NCBI GenBank assembly: GCA_037957365.1
Contig: JARHVA010000021.1
Span: 6,102,501 to 6,166,500 of the forward strand
DNA from: Torreya grandis
Lineage: Eukaryota > Streptophyta > Pinopsida > Cupressales > Taxaceae
Direction: 5' to 3'
Length of the DNA: 64,000 nt
Shown one piece after another: positions 24,240-33,811 of the stretch. Position numbers and translations under genes: made by a program. Below the pieces are notes generated by a model. The model worked only from the letters and a program-made list of their open reading frames with translations. It did not search any database and was not told where the DNA came from. The stretch's first letter is position 1. Every line of letters starts with the position of its first letter.

Positions 24240-24612
24240 CATACTTGTGGGTTATGATATAGGGTCTAAGCCAATTAAAATCAAACTTGCCCTGCTTACT
24301 TTTCTCCATATTGGTGACATGGTAAGTTTCTTATAGGACGAGGTCTCTAATGTTGAATTTTTACAATTTAAGGTGTTTGTTATAGGCACACTTGATGTGC
24401 TCTTGATAAAAATAAATATGGGTAAGGGTTGATAAGCAATGCTCTTCAAGTAGCTCAAGCTGAGCTAAGTAGTGCTGACAATAATCGTCTTTAGAAATGA
24501 GATCTTGTAAAGATATGCCAAGAGAGGGTATTTGGAATTTTAGAGGCAAGATGAACTCCACTCCAAACACAAGATAAAAAGGTGTAGCTCCCATGGGGGT
24601 TCTAAATCTCAT
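24240..24612 (-). pseudogene. E2 integrase C-terminal region
   Basis: The minus strand gives RTPMGATPFYLVFGVE and PLKFQIPSLGISLQ, the standard segment after the integrase core. With a frameshift it then reads MEKSKQGKFDFNWLRPYIITHKYGSRAYQ, the G.F...W.GPY.V-type C-terminal domain. Stops and the frameshift make it inactive. Confidence 0.8.
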
Positions 24613-24621
24613 AAGATATGC

Positions 24622-24960
24622 TCATAAGGTGAAGGGGATGTGAAAATGCCAATCCAAACCAAATTTATTGACCATTTTAGTTAGCATGTTGTTAAGAGTT
24701 TTGTTAGAGGCCTTGGCTTGTCCATTCACTTGAGGGAGATAGGGTGAGGAAAATCTTAACTTAATTCCAAATGCATCACATAGACCTTGGACTTTATTTT
24801 TATTAAAATATTTACCATTATCGATGATAATATTATGAGGAACATCGAAGTGGCAGATGATATGATGGTTGATAAAGTTGACAATCTTTTCCATTTTAGT
24901 CGAGACTAGAGGAATAACCTCTACCCATTTGGAAAAATATGTGATCATAGTGATGATATA
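24622..24960 (-). pseudogene. E2 integrase catalytic core
   Basis: The open frame contains ITYFSKWVEVIP, HNIIIDNGKYF and SSPYLPQVNGQAKASNKTL. In active Ty3 integrases these hold the DDE triad: D in DYF(S/T)KW, D in (S/T)DNG and E in NGQ.E. Here the first is Thr (ITYF), the second is kept (IDNG) and the third is Lys (GQAKAS). The enzyme would not cut or join DNA. The codon change is GAG to AAG. Confidence 0.85.
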
Positions 24961-25049
24961 ATGGTGTCTCTACGAGGACTGAGGATTAATTTCACCAATG
25001 AGGTCTAGACCCCATTGTGAAAAGGGCCATAAATTGGTAGAAACACGAA

Positions 25050-25480
25050 GACTATGGATAGGTGCATGATGCAAATTGGTGTGTTGCTCACATTTAACAC
25101 ACTTTTTTACATAGTCATAGAAGTCTTAGTTAAAGGTAAGCCAATAATAGCTGAAGTGAAGGATACATTTAGCTACAATGATGCCACTAAGGTGTCCCCC
25201 ATAGATACCATTATGTGTTTCCTTGATAGTGTGAGAGGCTTCATGACTACGTAGGCAATGAAAAAAGAGCCCATCAAAGCCAAGATTATAAATAATTCCT
25301 CCTATAATGGTATAGCATGATGTATTATAGATAAATACTCTTCGAGCATTTATAGAAAGGTTAGAGGTAATGATGGAAAGGTTGAGATAGTCAAAGGTCT
25401 ATTGATACCAAAGGTCAGGTTAGGTCTCCTCCACATTGAAAATGGAAAGATAATCTAGTTTAAGATAGAAAGGTTGGGTA
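25050..25480 (-). pseudogene. E2 integrase zinc finger and linker
   Basis: The minus strand reads KETHNGIYGGHLSGIIVAKC, then HFSYYWLTFN and YDYVKKCVKCEQHTNLHHAP: the H2C2 finger (H, H, C, C) of integrase with the YYW motif. It continues into PIHSLRVSTNLWPFSQWGLD, the entry to the core. Some stops occur (for example after LTFN). Confidence 0.8.
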
Positions 25481-25499
25481 AGTCGATGGATGAAAACAA

Positions 25500-25925
25500 A
25501 TAACTTAGAGTTAGAGGGTGCAAATGGGTTTTGAGAGGCAAGGGAAGCCATTGTGTCAGTGAACTTATTGGTAGATTACAAGGTTGACTAGATGTGGTAG
25601 TGTTTAAATGAAGCTAAGATTTCATCAACTACTTATTTGTACCTTTGTAAAACATCATTCTTACACTGGTAAGAACTATTGATTTGATTGACCACAAGTT
25701 GGGAGTCACCAAAGATGTTGATTGTTTTGAATCTTAGGGCTAACACAGTTTGAAGGCCTATCACTAAGGCTTCATACTCAGCCATATTGTTGGTACATTC
25801 AAAATCAAGATTGAAAGACAAGGGAAGAGGCTCACTATCAAAAGGGATGAAGATGATACCAACTCCCCCACCATGTTGACACATTTATCTATCAAATAAC
25901 ATGGTGACTTGATAGATGAAGTATG
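25500..25925 (-). pseudogene. E2 second (cellular-type) RNase H
   Basis: The frame contains CQHGGGVGIIFIPFDSEPLP, FECTNNMAEYEALVIGLQ and INIFGDSQLVVNQIN. These are the archaeal/cellular-type RNase H motifs: the Glu of AEYEAL and the Asp of GDSQLV are kept. The first Asp lies upstream in MLFDR, followed by a stop, where relatives have FDGS. A fourth acidic position is likely in NKFTDTMASL. It follows the RT-linked RNase H and precedes integrase, the arrangement known for Tat elements. Confidence 0.8.
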
Positions 25926-26039
25926 CCTGAGAGAGGGTCATGATGGACTCATCGAGGAACTCAAGAGGAGGATGCTAGTTGTCTATTAATGGTGCTTTAG
26001 CCAATTGATCAGAAATGACTTATCCCTTAATTGACTTTT

Positions 26040-26445
26040 GATAAAGGAACTCAAGGTTAAAATCAGATAAAAGCATGAGCTACTTAGCCATATGTTGGTT
26101 TTGGTATGGTTTGGAGTGCATGTACTTGACTGGGTCGGTATTGGTTATGACATAGGTTTTGTGGTTAAGCAGTTAGTGGCAAAGTTTGGTGGCCACAAAG
26201 ACTAAAGCTAATCAAAACTTCTTGATATGGGTATATTGAGTCTCATACTCTACAAATGTGCAGTTAATGTAGTAGATGGCTTGCTCTCTATGTTGTTCAT
26301 CTTGATGAGCACGTATTTCCCTTAGGGAGTGATAAGTGGTAGGGATACAAAGGTAGAAAGGTTGGTCATCCTTGGGAGGGGTAAGGATAGGTGGAGACAA
26401 GAGGAATTCTTTGAGTGAATCAAATGCATTTTGATAGTTATACAC
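26040..26445 (-). pseudogene. E2 RT-linked RNase H
   Basis: The frame reads YQNAFDSLKEFLLSPPILTP, then PFYLCIPTT, EQAIYYINCTFVEYETQYTH. This is the RT connection and gypsy RNase H (the usual L..PPVL.PP and E..Y...EK motifs). About 100 bp downstream of the RT domain, broken by stops. Confidence 0.75.
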
Positions 26446-26549
26446 TTAAAAGAGACATCCTTCTTTAGAAGGTGGTGGAAAGGTTAATATTGGTCTAAAA
26501 GTTGGGAGATAAAGTGAAAAATGGATTGGAGCTTTACCTAAAAGATACA

Positions 26550-27056
26550 AAGCTACTTAAGGTTAATGGGAGGAAGAATGTTGAGGATGGGTTTGATCTT
26601 GGTGGGATCAACTTCAATTCCATGAAGGGAGATAATGAAACCAATAATATTTCTTGACAAGACCCAAAAAATGAACTTCTTAGGGTTTAGGAAGATAAGG
26701 TAATGGATAAGCCACTTAAAGATGATCTTGAGAATGACTAAATGGTCCTTTAAGAGTTTATATTTTTTGAGAAGGTCATCCACATAGTCATCTAAAATCT
26801 TATGGATAAGGTCATGGAAGATGTAGGTCATGACGCATTGGTAGGTTGTACCAGTGTTCTTTAACCCAAAAGACATGACTCTATAGCAGAAGGTCCCCCA
26901 TGGGGTGGTAAAGGTGGTCTTGTGTTGATATTTAGGGGTTATTAGAATCTGATTATAATCCAAGAATTCATCTATGAAAGATAACATCTCATGGTTGACT
27001 GTAAGAGGAACTAGCTAGTCGATGCTTGGTAGAGGAAATTCATCTTTGGGATAGGC
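26550..27056 (-). pseudogene. E2 reverse transcriptase, C-terminal part
   Basis: The minus strand reads AYPKDEFPLPSID, then HEMLSFIDEFLDYNQI, TPWGTFCYRVMSFGLKNTG and the catalytic motif DDYVDDLL. The YVDD box is preserved. The frame starts right at the E1 insertion (27057-27061 is the target duplication); the missing N-terminal part is at 31837-32010 beyond E1. Confidence 0.9.
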
Positions 27057-27061
27057 AAGGG
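27057..27061. repeat. Target-site duplication of E1, left copy
   Basis: AAGGG, identical to 31832-31836. Confidence 0.95.
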
Positions 27062-28283
27062 TGTCATGTCCCCTTTTCAATTGACATGTTCTGAATTCAT
27101 GGTTAGCCTATTATGCGACCTTCGTAGGCTAATAAGATGGATAGAGGGTCATAATGGAGCTTGGCTCGACTTTGATTCACAGGATTTCTACATTTGATTT
27201 TCATTCAGGGTATTTTAGACACATTTGGCCTGAGCTCCTACTTTTTAGGGATATTTGATATGCAGTGGAACACCTTTATTGTGGTATGGTTATGTGCAGA
27301 ATCACTCCCTGATTCACTAGCTTCGATCGGTTCGTGGATCCGACATGTATTGAGGGAGATATTAATATTTGATTGATTTAATCAAATATTAATTATTTAG
27401 CCTATTTTTAATTAGAAACCCTAATTCTAATTTAAGAAACCCTAATTAGGGCAAGCATATCTTTTGAGGGTATAAGGGTTTCTCATGGAGGCCATTGTGG
27501 ATTTATGCTATTGATTATTGATTATTGAAAATTGAAGAATTTCTTCTGTGAAGACTGAGCCTAGGGTTCAAGGATTCCATTTGCATTGGAGAACGTTCCC
27601 TCTTCAGTGTGTGCAATTAAGAGGCTGTGAAATATCAGCTGATCTATTGCCCAAGTGAGAGATAGCTTCATCCAGAAGTTATCACAGAATTTCAGGTTTG
27701 AGAGATAACTTCACACAGAAGTTATCACAGATATTCCAGGTATTTATTGCTTTATGTTTTGATTCAATAAATTATACAGCTAGAGATCTACTGTGCTAGA
27801 GATAGATATCTTCAGATCAGGGGTTGAAAATAGGGAAGTTGTGCTTAATTTGCGGCCGTACAGAATCCGTACGGGTTCGTACAGACCAGTGTAGGAACCG
27901 ACCTCGGCAGACAGAGGGTTTCAGTGACCGACATCGGTCGACTGAAGACCGACGTCGGCAGGAATCCGACCGGCAGAGACCGACGTCGGCGAGATATCGA
28001 CCGACGACGGTGACTGTGTGTCGACACAGAAGGGCCGAGACTTTCCAGAACTCAATTTGCACTTCCAGATTTGCAAAGCCAGGGTTTTCAAGACTGTATT
28101 TCATATTTATATGCATATTAGAGGACTGCAATTGTAATAATTTACAAGGACAAGTGATACAATCTGTAATTTGTTATTAAAAGACTATATTATTGTGATC
28201 TTTCTGAATTTATTCAACAACTATTATATCTTGGTTCAAATTTTTTGTGTTGCTATATTTCCTGTTTAGAAGGGGATATTACA
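27062..28283 (+). repeat. E1 5' LTR
   Basis: 1222 bp, TG...CA. Includes a GC-rich, CpG-rich block at 27890-28025 with CCGACGTCGG palindromes in an otherwise AT-rich context. It keeps 31 bp between two GACCGACGTCGGC repeats that the 3' LTR has lost. Confidence 0.95.
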
Positions 28284-28284
28284 G

Positions 28285-28296
28285 TGGTATCAGAGC
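28285..28296 (+). other. E1 primer-binding site
   Basis: TGGTATCAGAGC, one base after the LTR, the exact complement of the plant initiator-Met tRNA 3' end. Confidence 0.95.
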
Positions 28297-28329
28297 TAAA
28301 TCCTGCCAGCCTGAGGGTCTATAGATCTT

Positions 28330-30663
28330 ATGCAGCCACAAGAGTTGGGACCACACAGGTATAACACACGCAGCCGAGCCTTGCTTGAAGGTATCCAGTT
28401 GTTAGATCAGAGACCGATCAACATGAGTGACAGACGTGAGGGCAGCCCACCCAGGGGCCACAAGTATGATGCTGATCAGGCCACCAGAGAGTTTCAGCGT
28501 GTTATGATGACAAGCCAACAGCAGATGGCTCAGACACTACAGGGACTTATGACCATGTTAGAGAGAATGAACGCACCTGATGGATAGAACAGGGACCAAA
28601 GAGATGACAGGAGTGCTACGGTTGATCAGAGACCACAGCAGACTCACTCCAGAACAGCTGATAGACCTACACACCCTTCATTTATTCAAGAAGAACCAGA
28701 GGCACCAGCAGAGGAGGAGGCAGGGAATTCTCCATTTGCAGATGTTTACATGGCTGCAAATGATGAGTGGGACTTATTACCTCCTCATATCCAAGAGAGA
28801 ACAACCTTTGATCGTTTTGTCAATTTGAGGAGAGAGCACTATAGATTGGCTAGACAGGACAGGAGACCTAGAGTCCAATTCAGTGAGCTACAGAAGGCTA
28901 CTGGTAAGCTTTCTTTGACTACTTTTGACGGCAGCGGTAAGATGACAGCTCAAGCTTGGGTTCATAAGCTTGACACCTTTTTGGCGTTGAGACCAATGTC
29001 AGAGATAGATGCCATCAAATACGCCACTTTGCACTTAGATGGAGTAGCACATGATTGGTGGTACCATGGTATGGTAACACTTCAGCATAATCAAGTGACA
29101 GAGTACCAGGACTTTGTGGATAGATTGGTTGAGCGGTTTGACAGGAGAGATCCCGAGGTTTACTTCTGAGATCTGGCACAATTGAGACAAACAGGTAGCT
29201 TGGAGTCCTTCATTGGTGAGTTTCAGAGATTAGCAGTCATGGTACCCAATATTTCAGAGCGTAGATTGGTAGTTCTCTTCATAGAGGGATTGACAGAGCC
29301 ATTGAGGGGTTGGATCAAAGCCTTTGATCCTCCTTCATTACAGGTAGCTATGAGGAAGGCACGAGATATGGAGATGGCAGCCCCATCCAATAAATTTAAC
29401 ACCAAAGGTACTTCTTCTTCTAGAGACCATAAGCACTCCCACGGGGATACGGAGAGACCGGATTTTAACATAGATAAATACGGAGTTAAAAATGATTCAA
29501 AGGCTAATCCAGCAGCACCACCTTTGGATCGTGAGGCGCTTAATGATCTACGCAGGAAGAAGCTTTGCTTCTACTGCAAAGGACCATATGATATTCATCA
29601 CGATTGTCCTTTGAGGCCTAAGGGCAAGGCGAATCGTATGATGTGGATATATTATGAGGATTCAGATCCTGAGGATTCCGAACAGCATAATAGTGCTGAG
29701 GGGACAGAGGCAGAGGCTTCAGGGCCTAATGCAGAGGCAGAGTTAGAGCTTCACCTACAGGAGGCCCGCATATCCAGCATACAGTCGGATGAGTCATTCA
29801 GACTCCGTGGAGTTTTGGCAGGGCAGAAGGTTATCACCCTTCTTGATACAGGAGCCACTCACAATTTCATAGATGCTAGATTTGTGGAGAAGCGTGGACT
29901 CACTACAGAAGGTTTTGAGGGAATCAGAGTTAAGGTAGCCGATGGTCACACTCTTAAGTGTGAACGTATGATTAGAGACCTCCCATTGCGCTTGAACAAC
30001 TATGAGTTCAAGGCTGATTATTATGTGGTAAATATGGGGGATATAGACTTAGTCTTGGGTATGAAGTGGCTTCATTCATTTGAGGAAGTTACTCTTCGTC
30101 TCAAGGACATGGAGGTTCTCTTTAATGTTGATGGGACGACACATATTCTTAAGGCAATACAGGGCAGCAGCTTCAGATATATGTTCTTTCATCGGATGGA
30201 GGTACCTATACCACATAACATGATGGACGGTGATGACGAGAGCACATTGGCACCAACACAGGAGAGGTACGAGGACGAGCTTGGTCTCGAGGTGAGTTCA
30301 GTTCAGGAGTTGTCACATGTGGTGAGGACTCAACTTTCTGTTACAGTCGGGTCACAGGTTGATGATGATATGACTATGTCTAGCCTTCACAATCCAGTTT
30401 TAGATATTATTCAGGTACGGAGTTTGCTTGCTGATTGTCATTTATGGATTGGATGTTGGAGTGCTTATCTTAGTACAAGAGATGATGTGACGCCATTACA
30501 TGAGAGTTGGGATGGACATGGCATGGGGTTCGTGTTAATTGATAGTGGTGGAGATCCTAACTACATTTGGGATCCAGGTGGATTGATTGATTTGTCATTC
30601 AGTGATTGCTTGAGGGCAAGCAATTTCAGGAGGGGCGGATTGTCATGTCCCCTTTTCAATTGA
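28330..30663 (+). pseudogene. E1 gag-protease polyprotein, two nonsense codons
   Basis: One continuous frame of 777 codons from ATG 28330, interrupted only by TAG at 28585 and TGA at 29167, each a single C-to-T step from Gln (CAG) or Arg (CGA). Residues 1-140 form a Gln/Arg-rich N-terminus. Residues 141-380 are gag, with FDGSGKMTAQAWVHKLD and HDWWYHGM. A zinc knuckle LCFYCKGPYDIHHDC lies near residue 412. The aspartic protease has LLDTGATHNFID (DTG Asp at residue 506) and ends at LVLGMKWLHS. About 195 C-terminal residues match nothing I know. The frame runs through the polypurine tract and stops 23 bases inside the 3' LTR. Confidence 0.9.
30628..30639 (+). other. E1 polypurine tract, within coding sequence
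   Basis: AGGAGGGGCGGA ends one base before the 3' LTR and would prime plus-strand synthesis. It is read as Arg-Arg-Gly-Gly in the gag-protease frame. Confidence 0.85.
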
Positions 30664-31831
30664 CATGTTCTGAATTCATGGTTAGCCTATTATGCGACCT
30701 TCGTAGGCTAATAAGATGGATAGAGGGTCATAATGGAGCTTGGCTCGACTTTGATTCACAGGATTTCTACATTTGATTTTCATTCAGGGTATTTCAGACA
30801 CATTTGGCCTGAGCTCCTACTTTTTAGGGATATTTGATATGCAGTGGAGCGCCTTTATTGTGGTATGGTTATGTGCGGAATCACTCCCTGATTCACTAGC
30901 TTCGATCGGTTCGTGGATCCGACATGTATTGAGGGAGATATTAATATTTGATTGATTTAATCAAATATTAATTATTTAGCCTATTTTTAATTAGAAACCC
31001 TAATTCTAATTTAAGAAACCCTAATTAGGGCAAGCATATCTTTTGAGGGTATAAGGGTTTCTCATGGAGGCCATTGTGGATTTATGCTATTGATTATTGA
31101 TTATTGAAAATTGAAGAATTTCTTCTGTGAAGACTGAGCCTAGGGTTCAAGGATTCCATTTGCATTGGAGAACGTTCCCTCTTCAGTGTGTGCAATTAAG
31201 AGGCTGTGAAATATCAGCTGATCTATTGCCCAAGTGAGAGATAGCTTCATCCAGAAGTTATCACAGAATTTCAGGTTTGAGAGATAACTTCACACAGAAG
31301 TTATCACAGATATTCCAAGTATTTATTGCTTTATGTTTTGATTCAATAAATTATACAGCTAGAGATCTACTGTGCTAGAGACAGATATCTTCAGATCAGG
31401 GGTTGAAAACAGGGAAGTTGTGCTTAATTTGCGGCCGTACAGAATCCGTACGGGTTCGTACAGACCAGTGCAGGAACCGACCTCGGCAGACAGAGGGTTT
31501 CAGTGACCGACATCGGTCGACTGAAGACCGACGTCGGCGAGATATCGACCGACGACGGCGACTGTGTGTCGACACAGAAGGGCTGAGACTTTCCAGAACT
31601 CAATTTGCACTTCCAAATTTGCAAAGCCAGGGTTTTCAAGACTGTATTTCATATTTATATGCATATTAGAGGACTGCAATTGTAATAATTTACAAGGACA
31701 AGTGATACAATCTGTAATTTGTTATTAAAAGACTATATTATTGTGATCTTTCTGAATTTATTCAACAGCTATTATATCTTGGTTCAGATTTTTTGTGTTG
31801 CTATATTTCCTGTTTAGAAGGGGATATTACA
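30641..31831 (+). repeat. E1 3' LTR
   Basis: 1191 bp. It aligns with the 5' LTR with 13 substitutions, all transitions, and one 31-bp deletion between direct repeats in the CpG-rich block. Confidence 0.95.
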
Positions 31832-31836
31832 AAGGG
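31832..31836. repeat. Target-site duplication of E1, right copy
   Basis: AAGGG, identical to 27057-27061. Confidence 0.95.
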
Positions 31837-32010
31837 TGAGGTCATGAAAGTCCACATAAATGCATAGTCCTCCTATGGCTTTGGTGATAGGTACACCATT
31901 AGGATAGTCAATAGCTTGAATGAAGTTGACAGATAGAAGGCATTGAAGCTCTTCTCTGATGAGAAGGGCTATGCGAGGGTACATGTATCAAAGTTTTTGA
32001 TTCAAAAACT
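31837..32010 (-). pseudogene. E2 reverse transcriptase, N-terminal part
   Basis: The minus strand reads LIREELQCLLSVNFIQAIDY, PNGVPITKAIGGLCIYVDFH and DLT, then meets the E1 target site. Removing E1 joins it to LAYPKDEFPLP at 27056, giving the R.C.DFRDLN.A.PKD.FPLP-type motif of gypsy RT. The VDF Asp is kept. Confidence 0.85.
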
Positions 32011-33223
32011 TTGCATCATGGTGGGTGACTATGTTATGGGTAGAAATGGTAGGGTTGATTCTAGGCATGTCACTATAAGACCAAGGGAATGCTATGCTAC
32101 AGTCTTGGAGGAAGGAGGGGAAGTCTCGAAGTTCCTTAGCATTCAATGATTAGAAAATTTTGATAATGAGGGGGTTGTTTAGAGTGCTTAAGTTGATATC
32201 TATGGTGGATTAGTTCAACATGATTGAGGTCTTAAGAGGAAGGGATTTATGGATGGAAGGATTTAAGACACCTAAGTAGGTGAGAATAAAATCATCATCC
32301 TAGCACTAGACAATGTTAATGGTAGGAGAGTCATTTCCTATCATCTCAAGATGGATCATACGGATGGTTATGATTTCCCCCTCATTTTGATAAGTTAGGG
32401 GTCTTAGGCTAATCATGTTGACACAAAAAAAATTAGGTGGGATGATTTCATCATCCTCACATGTAGGTGGTGGAAATGTCAGTGAGGAGAGGGTGTCTTC
32501 CTTAATAATGGTGTCGATAGATGGTTTGGTTTGTTTCTTGATGGGTAGAATGAAACCAAGGCCATGATTCTTATGAGGCTTTTTGGTACCATGCTCATAT
32601 CACCCAAGACCAAATCCTTTCCAAGCACACCTATGGAGGTATATTTTGGTAAAACTCAACTTGTCTAGATAGGAGAAACTGAAGGTGAATGGTCGAGGTG
32701 AAGAGGAGGCAATAGAATCACCAAGTGGCTTGTTAGGTCCCCCATAAATTAAATGGGTTTGATAGTGGGGAGGTCCAAAGGGAATAATGGTTCTAACATT
32801 AGGGTCATACATAGGTTGGTGGTTAAGTTTCTCATACTCTTGGGGAGTAGGGAAAGTGTCAAGGGTGAGGAGGCGATATTCCCCTAGAAAAAGGTAGTGG
32901 AATGTTGATTTAAAAGGGTATGAGGTGGGAATTTGATTTGAGGGGATGGAAAAATTAGTTTATGCCTCATTGGTAGAAGGAGTGACTTCTTCTTTCATGA
33001 TGGAGGTCTTATCTTTGGTTAATGAGGGTGTGTTAGATGGATGCAAAAGGACATCGTTGGGTCGGTAGGTCATGTTATATGTTGAGAAGGGACGTGGGTC
33101 AGATTGGATGGTGATGACCTAGCCCTCATGCTCAAATTTAATGTAATGATGAAGGGTAGAGGGAACACAACCCATTGAGCAGATCCAAGGTTGTCCTAGT
33201 AAAACATTGTATTGGAACTCACC
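32011..33223 (-). other. E2 protease-RT spacer
   Basis: Weakly readable on the minus strand with many stops; the piece 32600-32812 is Pro- and Ser-rich. No further domain recognised. Confidence 0.5.
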
Positions 33224-33562
33224 TTACACTACATATAAAAGTTTAGGGAGCATGCGAGGTCCGACATGGATATGAAGGAAGACCATTCCTAGGGTAGTGG
33301 TCATGGTGTCATTAAAGGAATGGAGGATGGCCAAGGTTTTAGACATGACATTACCCAGTAGGTTTAGTTGGCTATAAGCATGGGAGGAGATGATATTAAT
33401 ACTATTTCCCCCATCAATCATGACCCATTTGATGCAAGTTTGTTTGATGTAAGCAATAATAAAGAGAGGGGGATCTGGGTCATCAGGGTGGATAAAAGCT
33501 ATATCTAAATCCTTAAAGGTGAAAAGGTTATAAATATAGAGAACATCAACAAAGGTTGTCAA
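33224..33562 (-). pseudogene. E2 aspartic protease
   Basis: The frame contains HPDDPDPPLFIIAYIKQTCI, KWVMIDGGNSINIISSHAYS and LGMVFLHIHVG. The catalytic triad position reads DGG rather than DSG or DTG, with the Asp kept. The pattern I..(C/V).V.R.L.D.GSS.NI is typical of Tat and Athila-type proteases. It processes the gag-pol polyprotein in active relatives. Confidence 0.75.
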
Positions 33563-33595
33563 AGGTTAAAGGTATTTAAGTTGAATCTCTACCAA

Positions 33596-33806
33596 TTATA
33601 ATGCCTCTATCATTGCTTGATGATGATGATGGGACATAGTGATCAACTCATATAAGCTCATATTCACTGAGGTTTGGTGAAGCCATTTGAGAACCACTAT
33701 CCTAATGGACTCAAAGGGATTGGATCTGGAGGCACCTAGGATAGATACCTTGGGTTTGGATGAAGTGGTGGTGTTTGGGTAGGGTTTGGTTAGGAGGTAT
33801 AAGATG
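33596..33806 (-). pseudogene. E2 gag-protease linker, cut by E3
   Basis: The minus strand reads PNTTTSSKPKVSILGASRSN and NPFESIRIVVLKWLHQTSVN. The frame is continuous with sequence on the far side of E3 (44368 onward reads SVHPMDI into PILYLL), showing that E3 inserted into a coding region. Confidence 0.65.
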
Positions 33807-33811
33807 GGTAT
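33807..33811. repeat. Target-site duplication of E3, left copy
   Basis: GGTAT, identical to 44363-44367. Confidence 0.9.

Larger units (their letters stand above)
27062..31831 (+). mobile_element. E1: young non-autonomous gag-protease LTR retrotransposon
   Basis: The element has direct LTRs (27062-28283, 1222 bp; 30641-31831, 1191 bp) starting TGTCATGTCCCC and ending GGGGATATTACA, a perfect initiator-Met primer site, a polypurine tract and a perfect 5-bp target duplication. The 2357-bp interior holds one gag-protease frame and nothing else: no RT, RNase H, integrase or chromodomain. The LTRs differ by 13 transitions and one 31-bp deletion (about 1.1% substitutions). It lies inside the RT gene of E2, in opposite orientation. 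Confidence 0.95.

Noticed and set aside
27194..27376. 60-codon frame present in both E1 LTRs (also 30773-30955)
   Set aside because: Conserved only because the LTRs are nearly identical; no family match and LTR position argue against a gene.
27817..28180. Overlapping open frames in both directions in the E1 5' LTR and again at 31403-31669
   Set aside because: Both copies lie in LTRs; the frames come from the GC-rich palindromic block, overlap on both strands and are broken by the 31-bp deletion.
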